Below, in pieces: positions 36,560-46,206 of a DNA stretch of 64,000 bases. Location of the stretch: contig JAIQZU010000084.1 in the NCBI GenBank assembly GCA_021776915.1, positions 1 to 64,000 of the forward strand. The letters are read 5' to 3'. This DNA comes from Candidatus Scalindua sp. (GTDB lineage: Bacteria; Planctomycetota; Brocadiia; Brocadiales; Scalinduaceae). How positions within the stretch are numbered: position 1 is the first letter of the stretch; the number at the start of each line of letters is the position of its first letter. Under the pieces are notes generated by a model. The model did no database searches. It saw only the letters and a program-made list of their open reading frames with translations, and had not been told where the DNA came from. The translations under genes and the position numbers were made by a program.

Positions 36560-38272
36560 ATGTCAATATTAGAAAAACACACAAATGGATCTAAGATCGC
36601 TTATTTCTCTATGGAAATTGGTCTTAGAGATGAGATACCCACGTTCAGTGGAGGTTTAGGCATACTTGCCGGAGACACCATTAAATCAAGCGCTGATTTA
36701 AACCTTCCTCTTGTTGCAGTAACATTAATATACCATAAGGGGTATTTTAAACAGGACATAGATGATCAGGGACGACAGATAGAGTTAGCCGCACAATGGG
36801 CGCCTTCAGAAATTATGACTACCCTGCCGGAAAAGGTAGATGTCATAATTGAAGATAGAACCGTATATATTCAGGCATTGGTTTATGCTGTTATAAGTCC
36901 CAGGGGTGGTGAAATCCCTGTGATTTTTCTTGATACTAATTTACCGGAAAACAGCGAAGAGGACAGAGCGCTGACAGATCATCTCTATGGCGGTGATGAT
37001 AGTTACAGAATCAAACAGGAGGTAATCCTCGGGATTGGTGGCGTCAGGATGTTAAGAAAGCTCGGGTTGCAAATAAAGAAATATCATATGAATGAAGGAC
37101 ACGCTGCGTTTTTGACCCTTGAGCTTTTGCATCAATTTAAGAATGATTTAAAGGACGTCTGGGACGAGTCGTTCATGTGGAATTTTGAAACCGTTAAAGA
37201 GTTGTGTGTATTTACCACACATACACCGGTTGAAGCAGGACATGATAAGTTTTCTTATGATCTCTACCGGAGGGTTATTGGCGATTATTTCCCGGAAAAG
37301 GTTATTCGCGGCATTGCCGGGGAAGAAAATCTTAACATGACACTTCTTGCCTTAAACCTGAGTAATGATGTAAATGGAGTCGCCAAAAAACACGGCGAGG
37401 TATCACAGAATATGTTCCCGGGTTATAAAATAAACTCAATAACAAATGGCGTGCACTCTTATACATGGACGTGTGACAGTTTTAAGCGATTATTTGATAA
37501 ATACCTGCCTGGCTGGGCAAACGAACCGGAGCTGTTTGTGAGGATTGACATGGTTCCGCCTGCAGAGCTTTGGAACGCACATTTAGAAGCAAAGAAAATA
37601 CTCATTGATTATGTAAACTCTATCCATGATTTGAACATGGATTATGAAACGCTTACGATAGGATTTGCAAGAAGATTTGCCACATACAAGAGAGCGTCCC
37701 TTTTATTTACTGATATTGAAAGGCTTGAGAAGATCGCATCCGGTAAGATCCAGCTAATTTATGCGGGAAAGGCACATCCAAAGGATGAAGGAGGCAAAAA
37801 ACTTATAGAAGATATATTTTCATATTCACAGAAACTTAAAGGCAGGATAAACATTGCCTTTATAGATAATTATAATATGGAAACTGCACTAAAGATGGTT
37901 TCTGGTGTGGACATCTGGCTGAACAACCCTGTAAGACCTCTTGAAGCATCTGGAACAAGCGGCATGAAGGCAGCTCACAATGGAGTCTTGAACTTCAGTG
38001 TCCTTGATGGGTGGTGGATCGAAGGTCACATAGAAGGAGAAACCGGCTGGTCTATTGGTCCAGAGTCAACAGAGGCCGTGCCTGATGAGAATGCTGATGC
38101 GATAGACACAAGCGATCTTTATAAAAAACTAGAAGAAGTAATAATCCCAACCTTTTATCAAGACAGAGACAAATGGATTAGCATGATGAAGAGCGCTATT
38201 GGTAAAAATGCCTACTACTTTAATACTCATAGAATGATGCGGAGATATGTCACTGAGGCATATATAAGGTAG
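36560..38272 (+). CDS. Alpha-glucan phosphorylase, short form
   Basis: A 570-residue GT35 enzyme of the alpha-glucan phosphorylase subfamily (TIGR02094-like), shorter than classic glycogen phosphorylases. It starts IAYFSMEIGLRDEIPTFSGG, has EGHAAFLTLE and RRFATYKRA, and the PLP lysine in EASGTSGMKAAHNG. It releases glucose 1-phosphate from maltodextrins. It is compact but carries all core motifs, so it is a natural short form rather than truncated. It lies between malQ and glgA. Confidence 0.92.
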   Translation: MSILEKHTNGSKIAYFSMEIGLRDEIPTFSGGLGILAGDTIKSSADLNLPLVAVTLIYHKGYFKQDIDDQGRQIELAAQWAPSEIMTTLPEKVDVIIEDRTVYIQALVYAVISPRGGEIPVIFLDTNLPENSEEDRALTDHLYGGDDSYRIKQEVILGIGGVRMLRKLGLQIKKYHMNEGHAAFLTLELLHQFKNDLKDVWDESFMWNFETVKELCVFTTHTPVEAGHDKFSYDLYRRVIGDYFPEKVIRGIAGEENLNMTLLALNLSNDVNGVAKKHGEVSQNMFPGYKINSITNGVHSYTWTCDSFKRLFDKYLPGWANEPELFVRIDMVPPAELWNAHLEAKKILIDYVNSIHDLNMDYETLTIGFARRFATYKRASLLFTDIERLEKIASGKIQLIYAGKAHPKDEGGKKLIEDIFSYSQKLKGRINIAFIDNYNMETALKMVSGVDIWLNNPVRPLEASGTSGMKAAHNGVLNFSVLDGWWIEGHIEGETGWSIGPESTEAVPDENADAIDTSDLYKKLEEVIIPTFYQDRDKWISMMKSAIGKNAYYFNTHRMMRRYVTEAYIR

Positions 38273-38295
38273 ATAATTATACATTCGCCTCTTTC

Positions 38296-38323
38296 TCGTT
38301 CCCAAGCTCCTGCTTGGGAACGA
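38296..38323. repeat. Palindromic repeat between phosphorylase and glgA
   Basis: TCGTTCCCAAGC and GCTTGGGAACGA form a perfect 12-base-pair stem with a TCCT loop. This word is a widely dispersed extragenic palindrome in bacteria. Confidence 0.8.
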
Positions 38324-38357
38324 CAATGTGCCAAAAGCTTTGCTTTGAGAGAGAAAT

Positions 38358-39821
38358 ATGAAAATAGCAGAAGTATCTCCTGAAATAATTCCATACGCTA
38401 AAACAGGCGGTCTTGCTGACGTTGTGGGCACATTGCCCTTATACCTGGAAAAAGCCAAACAGGAAATATCAATATTCATGCCTCTTTACAGGCCGGTAAG
38501 AGAATCAGGACTGGATATTGAGCTTACGGATATAACTTATGATATTCCGGTTGGTAAAGTCGTTTGCACAGGGCATTTATGGAAAAGTGTGCATCCCGAT
38601 TCAAAGAACATCACGGTATATTTCATACAATGTGATGAATATTATGATAGAGATGCGCTTTACGGAACAGAAGCCGGCGATTACCCGGACAATGCGGAGC
38701 GTTTTATTTTTTTCTCAAGGGCAGTGCTTGAAGCAATTAAGAGACTGGGATTGTCAATAGATGTAATCCATTGCCATGACTGGCAGACAGCCTTAATACC
38801 AGTTTATCTGAAGACATTGTATGCTCACGAGAAAATCCTTTCATCCACGAAAACAGTCCTGACAATACACAACCTTGCATATCAAGGGTTGTTTCAACAC
38901 GAAGATATGAAACTTACCGGATTAGACCACTCCTTATTTAACCCGTTACAGCTTGAACATTGGGGTAAAATCAACTTTCTTAAAGGAGGGATTGTATTTT
39001 CCGATATTGTAACAACCGTTTCAAAAAAGTATGCGGAAGAGATCAAAACCGTTGAGTTTGGATGTGGGCTTGAAGGTGTGCTCAATGAACACGCAAACAA
39101 GCTCTATGGAATAATTAATGGTGTTGACTACGGTCAATGGTCGCCGGAAAATGGTAAATTTATATCCCACAAATACAGTTCTGAGGATTTGCGCGGCAAG
39201 GCCATGTGCAAAAAACACCTGCGGAAAATCCTGAATCTTCCACAATCAAAAGCGCCGCTCCTTGGTATGATCAGCCGCCTGGCTGAACAAAAGGGAGTTG
39301 ATCTTTTGGTGGTAATTTTAGATGAATTAATGCAAAGAGATATTCAGCTTGTCATACTTGGTATTGGAGAAGAAAGATATCACCAAATGCTTAAGGAAGC
39401 GGCTCCCAGGTATAAGGAAAAGCTCTCTGTAAACATAATGTTTGATAATCAACTTGCACATCAAATAGAAGCTGGCGCCGATATCTTCTTGATGCCTTCA
39501 AAGTATGAACCATGCGGCTTGAGTCAAATGTACAGCTTAAAGTATGGAACCATTCCTGTCGTGCGTGAAACCGGAGGTCTGGCAGATACTATAATTGATG
39601 CAGATGCTGAAAATCTCAAGAACGGAACCGCTACCGGATTCACGATGAAGGGCTATTTCGCCGCCGAACTCCTCTTTGCCATAGACAGGGCGTTAGAATT
39701 GTATCAGTCAAAGACAAAATGGAATGCCCTCAGAAAAAATGCCATGAAACAGGATTGGTCTTGGAATAAAAGTGCGCGTGAATATGTTGAATTATTTAAA
39801 TCTGTGTGGGAAAAAGAATAA
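38358..39821 (+). CDS. glgA: Glycogen synthase (ADP-glucose)
   Basis: A GT5 enzyme adding glucose from ADP-glucose to glycogen. The 487 residues begin MKIAEVSPEIIPYAKTGGLA with the donor-binding KTGGLADV. IHCHDWQTALIPVYLK and SRLAEQKGVDLLV follow, and the C-terminal half has MPSKYEPCGLSQMYSLKYGT. It is the last gene of the plus-strand glycogen run and completes the glgC-glgA-glgB synthesis route. Confidence 0.96.
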   Translation: MKIAEVSPEIIPYAKTGGLADVVGTLPLYLEKAKQEISIFMPLYRPVRESGLDIELTDITYDIPVGKVVCTGHLWKSVHPDSKNITVYFIQCDEYYDRDALYGTEAGDYPDNAERFIFFSRAVLEAIKRLGLSIDVIHCHDWQTALIPVYLKTLYAHEKILSSTKTVLTIHNLAYQGLFQHEDMKLTGLDHSLFNPLQLEHWGKINFLKGGIVFSDIVTTVSKKYAEEIKTVEFGCGLEGVLNEHANKLYGIINGVDYGQWSPENGKFISHKYSSEDLRGKAMCKKHLRKILNLPQSKAPLLGMISRLAEQKGVDLLVVILDELMQRDIQLVILGIGEERYHQMLKEAAPRYKEKLSVNIMFDNQLAHQIEAGADIFLMPSKYEPCGLSQMYSLKYGTIPVVRETGGLADTIIDADAENLKNGTATGFTMKGYFAAELLFAIDRALELYQSKTKWNALRKNAMKQDWSWNKSAREYVELFKSVWEKE

Positions 39822-39886
39822 GTTAGAAAATGGACAACTTTGCCTTGAAAGACTGATCGCTGATAAATCCGGAATAGTATTTCACT

Positions 39887-41344
39887 TCATTTTTCTTCCA
39901 GAGGATGTATTATTTTCTGCCAATACTCCTTAAACTCGAAGTTCGGACTGTGTTCATCTTCATGACAGATTTCACAGATCTCAACATCTGCTTTACCGTA
40001 ATCTTTTGATTGTGTCTCTTTGTGATTACTTCCGGGTCCATGGCAACTTTCACAGCCAACCCCCCTCAATCCCGGAGTTGACTCAATAGTTTCAAATCCT
40101 GTAAAATAGTTTAATCCGGTAACGTGACACTCTATACATTCAGGATCGTACTCGTGTTCAGCTTTCACTAAGGTTTCATAAGCAGTCGCATGACTTGTGC
40201 CTTCCCAGTGCCTGAATATCTTATTGTGACAAACAGCACAATCATCATTCCCAATAAAAGTCAGGTTTGAAGGCAGATCAGTCTTAAAAACCTGTGCCAG
40301 TAATTCTTCATCCATGAGTCTCTGCTGATAGGTTTTTAGCAGTATTTTCATTTCAGGTGAATCCTCAAATCTTTTATCTAATGATATTATTTCGGCAGGA
40401 GGCAAAAAACTATTAGAAGACCTGTCTCCATTTCTCCGGCTGAATTCTGGCGGTATAGTAATTGTTCCCAGATATTTACCCTTCTCCCCCACAGGAATTA
40501 CGTATGTATTCTTTACTTTTGCAAGATGGAGCACTGGCTCATCAATCCCATGACCTGAGATTATCAGGTCAAATTCCGGATAGATTTCTGCAATCTTTAT
40601 AGAATCCTCTATTTCTGCGTGAGAAAGCAATATTAAGAGGTCTGTCTTATCACTCAGTTTATTAAGTAAAGGTTTAAGCGACACAATGGGATCAACAACT
40701 TCTATTTCCTGATAAACATCATCAATAAGTCCTGGCGACACAATACCTAAAATACCAACCTTTAGTGTTGTCTCTTTTGTCTTTATCTCTTTTATAATAT
40801 AAGGCTCTATTTTGAGAATCTGAGGATTAAGATTAACGATATTACTTGAGACAAAATTAACACTGCTTATCTGGGACAGATAGCCTAACAAATCAATGCC
40901 CATGCTGATATCTTTTTCGCCAATATTATGTGCAGTGTAACCCATCTGTTCAAATGCCTTAAGCGTTGTTTCCATTTTGATTTCGTCTTGCCTGCCGACT
41001 TTGCCGGGGATATCTCCCAGGCTTAATATGATCCCGTTATTATCGTCTTTTCGCAGAAGATTGATTAATGAATGTCGTCTCGGAAGCCCACCAAGCTGTA
41101 CTTCCGAACAACCACAAGGTTCCAGATAACCATTTTCTTCGCCGGTAAAGATAACGTGTATGGCAGGCCCTGATGGCGCTTTATTCAGACTTTTACCGGT
41201 TTCATTTCCATAAAGCCTGTCATTATTTTGATTTGACAAAACCAGCAACAAAAAGACTATGATTAACGTTTTAAAAACTGAATAATATTGTTGTTTTGTA
41301 GGGGCGTATTGCAATACGCCCCTACTCCTGTAGCTTTTTCTCAT
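39887..41344 (-). CDS. Exported metallophosphoesterase fused to a tetrahaem cytochrome c domain
   Basis: A 485-residue protein with an N-terminal hydrophobic export signal (about 25-40). A UshA/5'-nucleotidase-like calcineurin fold (about 55-330) shows GYLEPCGCSEVQLGGLPRR and SGHGIDEP. A C-terminal c554-like part has four CxxCH haem sites starting at C369, C403, C431 and C457. The usual UshA DxH start is replaced by TGEENG, so phosphatase activity is doubtful. It should reside in the periplasm (or paryphoplasm), possibly in electron transfer. The first codons lie in a 28-base palindromic repeat. Confidence 0.85.
   Translation of the reverse strand: MRKSYRSRGVLQYAPTKQQYYSVFKTLIIVFLLLVLSNQNNDRLYGNETGKSLNKAPSGPAIHVIFTGEENGYLEPCGCSEVQLGGLPRRHSLINLLRKDDNNGIILSLGDIPGKVGRQDEIKMETTLKAFEQMGYTAHNIGEKDISMGIDLLGYLSQISSVNFVSSNIVNLNPQILKIEPYIIKEIKTKETTLKVGILGIVSPGLIDDVYQEIEVVDPIVSLKPLLNKLSDKTDLLILLSHAEIEDSIKIAEIYPEFDLIISGHGIDEPVLHLAKVKNTYVIPVGEKGKYLGTITIPPEFSRRNGDRSSNSFLPPAEIISLDKRFEDSPEMKILLKTYQQRLMDEELLAQVFKTDLPSNLTFIGNDDCAVCHNKIFRHWEGTSHATAYETLVKAEHEYDPECIECHVTGLNYFTGFETIESTPGLRGVGCESCHGPGSNHKETQSKDYGKADVEICEICHEDEHSPNFEFKEYWQKIIHPLEEK
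41298..41325. repeat. 28-base perfect palindrome in the 5' end of the cytochrome gene
   Basis: GTAGGGGCGTATTG and its exact inverse CAATACGCCCCTAC. It is translated as part of the signal-peptide n-region (residues about 7-16). A near-identical copy lies in intergenic DNA at 46207-46233. Confidence 0.85.
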
Positions 41345-41433
41345 TTTCCAAAAGTTTTTTCATTGCTCTGCTTTGCGGTGAACTATTACAAGATTCCTTT
41401 TTTACTGTTATACAGGTTTTGCAGTACCGGTAT

Positions 41434-42486
41434 CTAACCTTCCTTTATTTCTCCTATTATGGGTATTCTTACAACAGGTTGAATCTTACTATTTGTGTAC
41501 AGCTCTAATACCCCGCCAATCTTTCCGGCAGTAGCTTCTGGATGTAATTTCACTTCTATTAAGTAGTGAGGATTATTTGTTTCAAGATTATTAATAATTC
41601 TGGAGCTCAGATAATCCGGAGATGTTTTAATACTTGATAGAGTTATATTACTTTTATTAACCTTAACATAAATTTTTTGAGATAACTCTTTTCCTCTGGT
41701 GACATGGCCGTAATAGATTTTATTAGGATAAGTGGTAACATCCCCTACTATCTCTCCAAAAAAAGGTATATTAGCATTTTTTTGTATCTGGCTGTTTGTT
41801 TCCAGGTATATTCCCCCACTGAACCTTCCAATTTCAGGACTATTCTCCAATGCTACCTTGATAACATATTCACCCTTTTTCTCTTCAGCAATTGAAGCGC
41901 TTATAAATGGTTTGGACGGCGTAATCTTTTTTATCTTAAAATCAGGCGTGGTTTGTGATTTAATTGTAAAAGTCTTCTCCGCTTTTTCACCGATGTATAT
42001 TGAGCCGAAATCAATATTCCCGGGTTCTGTACTTACGTCTTCAATAATTTCGCCGGAAATCGTTAATTTGTAACTTGGACGCTCAGGATCATTGCTTATG
42101 ACGGATATGCTTTTAGTCACTTTTCCTGTAAAAGAGCCTGATTTGAATGTAGCCTTGATCTCGCCAGTGCTGCCTGGAGGAATAGTATTATTGGTTAGAA
42201 TTGCGGCAGTACATCCACAGGATGTCTTTACCTTTCCAATGTTCAGGATATCCTTACCGCGATTTTCAAGCTCATAGATATGCTCAATCTTTTGACCTTT
42301 GTAGATTTGGCCAAAATTAAAGTCCGGATTTTCGAAAAAGATTTTCGGGCCTTGTGCAGAAACATTAATGCCGGAATCTTTATCGTTACCATGAATAGCT
42401 TCTGCACCTTGCAATTCAACGCACATAATGAATTGACAGACGGCAACCATGAAGAGTAAGATTGTTGTGAAGTACGGTTTATCCAT
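41434..42486 (-). CDS. Exported DUF1573 (ASH-like) repeat protein
   Basis: A 350-residue exported protein. From the start at MDKPYFTTILLF a signal peptide of about 28 residues precedes tandem Ig-like DUF1573 modules. The first has the classic FNFGQIYKGQKIEHIYELEN and the conserved TSCGCT; later modules resemble it (IDFGSIYIGEKAEKTFTI). DUF1573 proteins are abundant in planctomycetes and bacteroidetes; their role is unknown, presumably structural or binding outside the cytoplasm. A longer frame from 42510 would overlap the divergent propeller gene and is less likely. Confidence 0.85.
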   Translation of the reverse strand: MDKPYFTTILLFMVAVCQFIMCVELQGAEAIHGNDKDSGINVSAQGPKIFFENPDFNFGQIYKGQKIEHIYELENRGKDILNIGKVKTSCGCTAAILTNNTIPPGSTGEIKATFKSGSFTGKVTKSISVISNDPERPSYKLTISGEIIEDVSTEPGNIDFGSIYIGEKAEKTFTIKSQTTPDFKIKKITPSKPFISASIAEEKKGEYVIKVALENSPEIGRFSGGIYLETNSQIQKNANIPFFGEIVGDVTTYPNKIYYGHVTRGKELSQKIYVKVNKSNITLSSIKTSPDYLSSRIINNLETNNPHYLIEVKLHPEATAGKIGGVLELYTNSKIQPVVRIPIIGEIKEG

Positions 42487-42503
42487 GATAGAAATTATAA
42501 CAA

Positions 42504-43661
42504 ATGACACAAATCAAAACAACTCAGTTAAAGTGTAACAGGTCTTCTACTTTTAAAACAGTCTTTATTGTAATTACAATTACGGCAGTTGCCTACTCTA
42601 ATGCGTTTATTGTTTCCGCACAGGAGTTAAGTGCACCATGGAGTGTATTCCGTCATGATTCCCTGCATACAGGGCGAAGCGAACTACGAGGGCCGGACAG
42701 TAATAATCTTAAATGGAGTTTTCATACTGAGAACATTGTGGATTCATCAGCAGTGCTTGACCGTGACGGTACGATATACATAGGCTCTCAGGACAAGAGA
42801 TTTTATGCAATTAAACCGGATGGCACACTTAAGTGGTCTTGCGATATTGGAAGCAACATATTTTCAACTCCGGCAATTTCAAAAAATGTCATCTATGTAT
42901 GCGCCTGGAACGGAAAAATATTGGCTTTAGACCTGGATGGTAAACTTAAGTGGAAAATACAAATAAAAGGCAGGGTTTCTTCGTCACCTGTAATTTCAGC
43001 TAATGGCAACCTTTTTTTAGGTTCAGACAATTACTATCTGTATAAGATTAGCCCTGCAGGAAAAATCTTATGGGCCTTTGCCACTCGCAAGTATGTAGAT
43101 TCTTCCCCTGCAATAGATAGTGAGGGTACTGTATATTTCGGGTCAAACGATGGTCATATATATGCTCTTGATCCTGACGGTAAGTTTAAGTGGCATTTTA
43201 AAACTAAAGGTCAGATTACATCATCGCCGGCAATTGGACCTGACGGTACGATTTATCAAGGAAGTAATGATGGCAGGTTATATGCTCTAAACCCTGACGG
43301 CAAACAAAAGTGGTATTTCCAGACAAGAAAATGGATTGATTCTTCACCTGCCGTCAGCAAGGATGGAAATGTATACTTTGGTTCCAATGACGGTAGTCTT
43401 TATGCACTTAATCCTGATGGGATTTTGAAATGGACTTTCAAGACTAATGGCGTTATAACATCATCTCCGGCAATAGATTCTGATGAAAACATTTATTTCG
43501 GATCCTGGGATAAAAAACTCTATGCATTAAGTCCTGATGGAACATTCTTATGGAGTTTTAAGACCGGTGGCATAATAAGATCTTCGCCAACGATAGGACC
43601 AGACAGGACTATATATTTTGGCTCAAGTGATGGTAATGTTTATGCTATTGGAGAGAAATAA
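42504..43661 (+). CDS. Exported eight-repeat PQQ-like beta-propeller protein (1)
   Basis: A 385-residue protein with a signal peptide ending near VSAQE and eight tandem blades of the form SSPAIxxDGTIYFGSxDGxLYALxPDGxLKWxF. The pattern is that of PQQ-dependent dehydrogenase-like or BamB-like propellers, but no quinoprotein active site or haem motif is visible. It probably binds a partner or ligand outside the cytoplasm. It diverges from the DUF1573 gene with only 17 bases between and is followed by a paralogue. Confidence 0.85.
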   Translation: MTQIKTTQLKCNRSSTFKTVFIVITITAVAYSNAFIVSAQELSAPWSVFRHDSLHTGRSELRGPDSNNLKWSFHTENIVDSSAVLDRDGTIYIGSQDKRFYAIKPDGTLKWSCDIGSNIFSTPAISKNVIYVCAWNGKILALDLDGKLKWKIQIKGRVSSSPVISANGNLFLGSDNYYLYKISPAGKILWAFATRKYVDSSPAIDSEGTVYFGSNDGHIYALDPDGKFKWHFKTKGQITSSPAIGPDGTIYQGSNDGRLYALNPDGKQKWYFQTRKWIDSSPAVSKDGNVYFGSNDGSLYALNPDGILKWTFKTNGVITSSPAIDSDENIYFGSWDKKLYALSPDGTFLWSFKTGGIIRSSPTIGPDRTIYFGSSDGNVYAIGEK

Positions 43662-43681
43662 GGGATAAAATTTTACATATT

Positions 43682-43827
43682 ATTAAGTGATTCGATATTG
43701 TTTATTATTGTAGCCGCTGGCTTCCTGCCCGAATAGGTACAGGCGGGTAGCCTGCGATTTACATCACCTGATGGATTTGCGTAAGTCACGCAACCTGAAG
43801 GATGCGGCTACTCAAATCGCTCAATTA
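43682..43827. mobile_element. MITE family A, copy 1
   Basis: About 146 bases sharing the internal GTAGCCGC...GCGGCTAC core and the right end AAATCGCTCAAT with copies at 46782 and 52842. The left end is decayed. TATTA occurs at both flanks as a possible target duplication. Confidence 0.75.
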
Positions 43828-43853
43828 TTAATATTCCAGGTAATAATTAAATT

Positions 43854-44987
43854 ATGTACAAAAAAATATTTAATGTTTTATTGGCTGCACTTGTTTTAGT
43901 TGCTGGTTTCAGCATACACTTTTCTATTGCAGACGCGGCAGACTCTCCGTGGCAGATGTTCCGGCATGATTTGAGACATACCGGGGTCAGCCCTTTTAAG
44001 GGAGCCAAAACAAACAGACTTAAGTGGAAGTTTGAAGTTGAAAAGAGGATTACATCATCACCGGCAATTGGCCTGGATAGTACAATATATTTTGGTTCGA
44101 TAGACGGGAAACTATATGCGGTCAGCCCTGAGGGCAAGCTGGTATGGAGCTTTCAGACAGGAGGTGAAGTTACCTCATCTCCAGCTATTGGGACTGATGG
44201 TACAATATACGTTGGTTCCAGAGACAAAAAACTTTATGCAATAAGTTCAGATGGCAGTCTCAGGTGGACTTATGAATCAGAGGGTGAGATTTATTCATCG
44301 CCTACTTTAGGAAGCAACAACACTATTTATTTCGGTTCTGCAGATGGCAATTTGTATGCAACGGATTTATATGGAAACCTGAAATGGGATTATAAGAACA
44401 AAATGTACAGCTCTATAAGTTCTTCACCATCAATCGGGCCTGATGGAAGCATTTACTTTCTCATAAGCAAAGGTATTATTTATGCGTTAGGTCCCAATGG
44501 TACATTTAAGTGGAGTAAGAGGATTGGCAGCAATGTTTATCAATCTTTTTCTTCTCCTGCTGTAGATAAGGATGGAGTTGTTTATGTCGGATCGGAAAAC
44601 GGCATTATGTATGCAATCAATCCGGATGGCAAGATAAAATGGAGAGTCAATACAGGAAAGACTGTTCAGTCATCACCGGCAGTAGACAGTGATGGAACAG
44701 TGTATTTCGGCTCTTACAACAAGGAGATATATGCAATCAGCGCTAACTGCACCCTTAAATGGAAGTTCAAGACCAATGGCTGGATTGAGTCATCACCGGC
44801 CGTGGATTCAGAAGGAACCGTTTACATCGGTTCAAGCGATGGAACTCTTTATGCTATAGACTCAGAAGGAGAGCTCAAGTGGAGTTATCAAACTGAGGGC
44901 TGGATCGAATCATCACCATTAATAGGCCATGATGGAACTATATATTTCGGTTCAAATGATAATCATTTGTATGCAATCTGTAATTAA
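43854..44987 (+). CDS. Exported eight-repeat PQQ-like beta-propeller protein (2)
   Basis: A 377-residue paralogue of the gene upstream: a signal peptide ending ADAAD, then SPWQMFRHDLRHTG (compare APWSVFRHDSLHTG), then eight blades. The fourth blade has an insertion (KNKMYSSISSSPSIGPDGSI) that the first paralogue lacks. The two are separated by a MITE-like element, so they may now be transcribed separately. No catalytic motif is seen. Confidence 0.85.
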   Translation: MYKKIFNVLLAALVLVAGFSIHFSIADAADSPWQMFRHDLRHTGVSPFKGAKTNRLKWKFEVEKRITSSPAIGLDSTIYFGSIDGKLYAVSPEGKLVWSFQTGGEVTSSPAIGTDGTIYVGSRDKKLYAISSDGSLRWTYESEGEIYSSPTLGSNNTIYFGSADGNLYATDLYGNLKWDYKNKMYSSISSSPSIGPDGSIYFLISKGIIYALGPNGTFKWSKRIGSNVYQSFSSPAVDKDGVVYVGSENGIMYAINPDGKIKWRVNTGKTVQSSPAVDSDGTVYFGSYNKEIYAISANCTLKWKFKTNGWIESSPAVDSEGTVYIGSSDGTLYAIDSEGELKWSYQTEGWIESSPLIGHDGTIYFGSNDNHLYAICN

Positions 44988-45175
44988 ATTACATAGGACG
45001 CAGATTTTCGCAAATGTGCGCAGATAGAATTTTTTTTTTGTTATAAGAAGTTAAAAGCGACTAAGCCTTGAAGTAAGCCAAAAGGAAAATCACATTACAT
45101 TAACTTTAGGCATTTTAGTTCACTTTAGTCACTTCAAACTTGGTTGCGGCTATGCCGCACTATGGGGGTGCATTT

Positions 45176-46189
45176 ATGATAATTGTAATGAAGCCAACTG
45201 CTGATAAGGGTGAGATTGATCATGTAGTTGAAAAGGTCGAGGAGGTTGGTTGTAAAACTATACTGCTGGAAGGTACCAATAGAAAAGTAATTGCCGTAAT
45301 TGGCGATAAACGCGATATTCCACCGGAGTACTGGGATTCCATACCCGGTGTGGAAAAGGCCGTCCCAATCTTAACTCCATATAAAATAGCAAGTCGTGAA
45401 GTAAAGAAAGCCGATACGGAAATCAAAATAAATGATCATGTCCTGGGAGGCAAAAAGATAGGCGTTATCGCCGGGCCTTGTGCGGTAGAAGACCAGGATC
45501 AAATTAATTATATTGCAGAGAGAGTTAAGAAAGCCGGCGCTATTGCGCTCAGGGGAGGAGCTTTTAAACCGAGGACCAGCCCCTATTCATTCCAGGGACT
45601 GGGAGAGAAGGGGCTTGAATACCTGGCCAAGGCAAGGGAGGCAACGGGGCTGGCCATAGTCACAGAAATACTCAGCCCGGAACATATAGAACTGGTAAGC
45701 AGCTATGTTGATGTATTACAGGTAGGAACGAGAAACATGGCTAACTTCCTGTTGCTGCAGGCAGTGGGTGAGTGTAAGAAACCGGTAATCTTAAAGAGGG
45801 GAATGTCCGCCACTTTAGATGAGTTCCTGCTTGCAGGTGAATATATACTGTCACATGGCAACCCTAACGTTATCTTGTGTGAAAGGGGAATAAGAACATT
45901 CGAGACACATACAAGATTTACCCTGTCATTGAGTATTGTTCCTGAGCTGAAACGGCTGACACACCTTCCCATAATTGTCGACCCCAGTCACGGTACCGGT
46001 GTGCGTGATCTTGTGCTCCCTATGTCAAAGGGTGCAATCGCAGTTGGCGCTGATGGGTTGATATTGGAAGTGCATCAAGACCCGGAAAAGTCTTATGTTG
46101 ACGGCCCCCAGTCAATAACACCTGAAGATTTTGAAAACCTGATGAAGGAAGCAGGCGCAGTTGCAAGAGCTGTAGGAAGAGACATTTAA
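45176..46189 (+). CDS. aroF: 3-deoxy-7-phosphoheptulonate synthase (AroA I-beta type)
   Basis: The first enzyme of the shikimate pathway, joining PEP and erythrose 4-phosphate. The 337 residues comprise an N-terminal ferredoxin-like/ACT-like regulatory domain of about 70 residues (MIIVMKPTADKGEIDHVVEK) and a TIM barrel with GVIAGPCAVED, LRGGAFKPRTSPYSFQG and VDPSHGTG, as in the Thermotoga-type enzyme. The start at 45176 follows a GGGGGTG ribosome binding site; an upstream start at 45140 has no support. Confidence 0.94.
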   Translation: MIIVMKPTADKGEIDHVVEKVEEVGCKTILLEGTNRKVIAVIGDKRDIPPEYWDSIPGVEKAVPILTPYKIASREVKKADTEIKINDHVLGGKKIGVIAGPCAVEDQDQINYIAERVKKAGAIALRGGAFKPRTSPYSFQGLGEKGLEYLAKAREATGLAIVTEILSPEHIELVSSYVDVLQVGTRNMANFLLLQAVGECKKPVILKRGMSATLDEFLLAGEYILSHGNPNVILCERGIRTFETHTRFTLSLSIVPELKRLTHLPIIVDPSHGTGVRDLVLPMSKGAIAVGADGLILEVHQDPEKSYVDGPQSITPEDFENLMKEAGAVARAVGRDI

Positions 46190-46206
46190 ACCTGAATTCC
46201 AAATAA

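Noticed and set aside
42486-42510. Overlapping divergent starts of the DUF1573 and propeller genes
   Set aside because: The downstream ATG at 42486 of the DUF1573 gene begins a normal signal peptide, leaving a small gap and no overlap.
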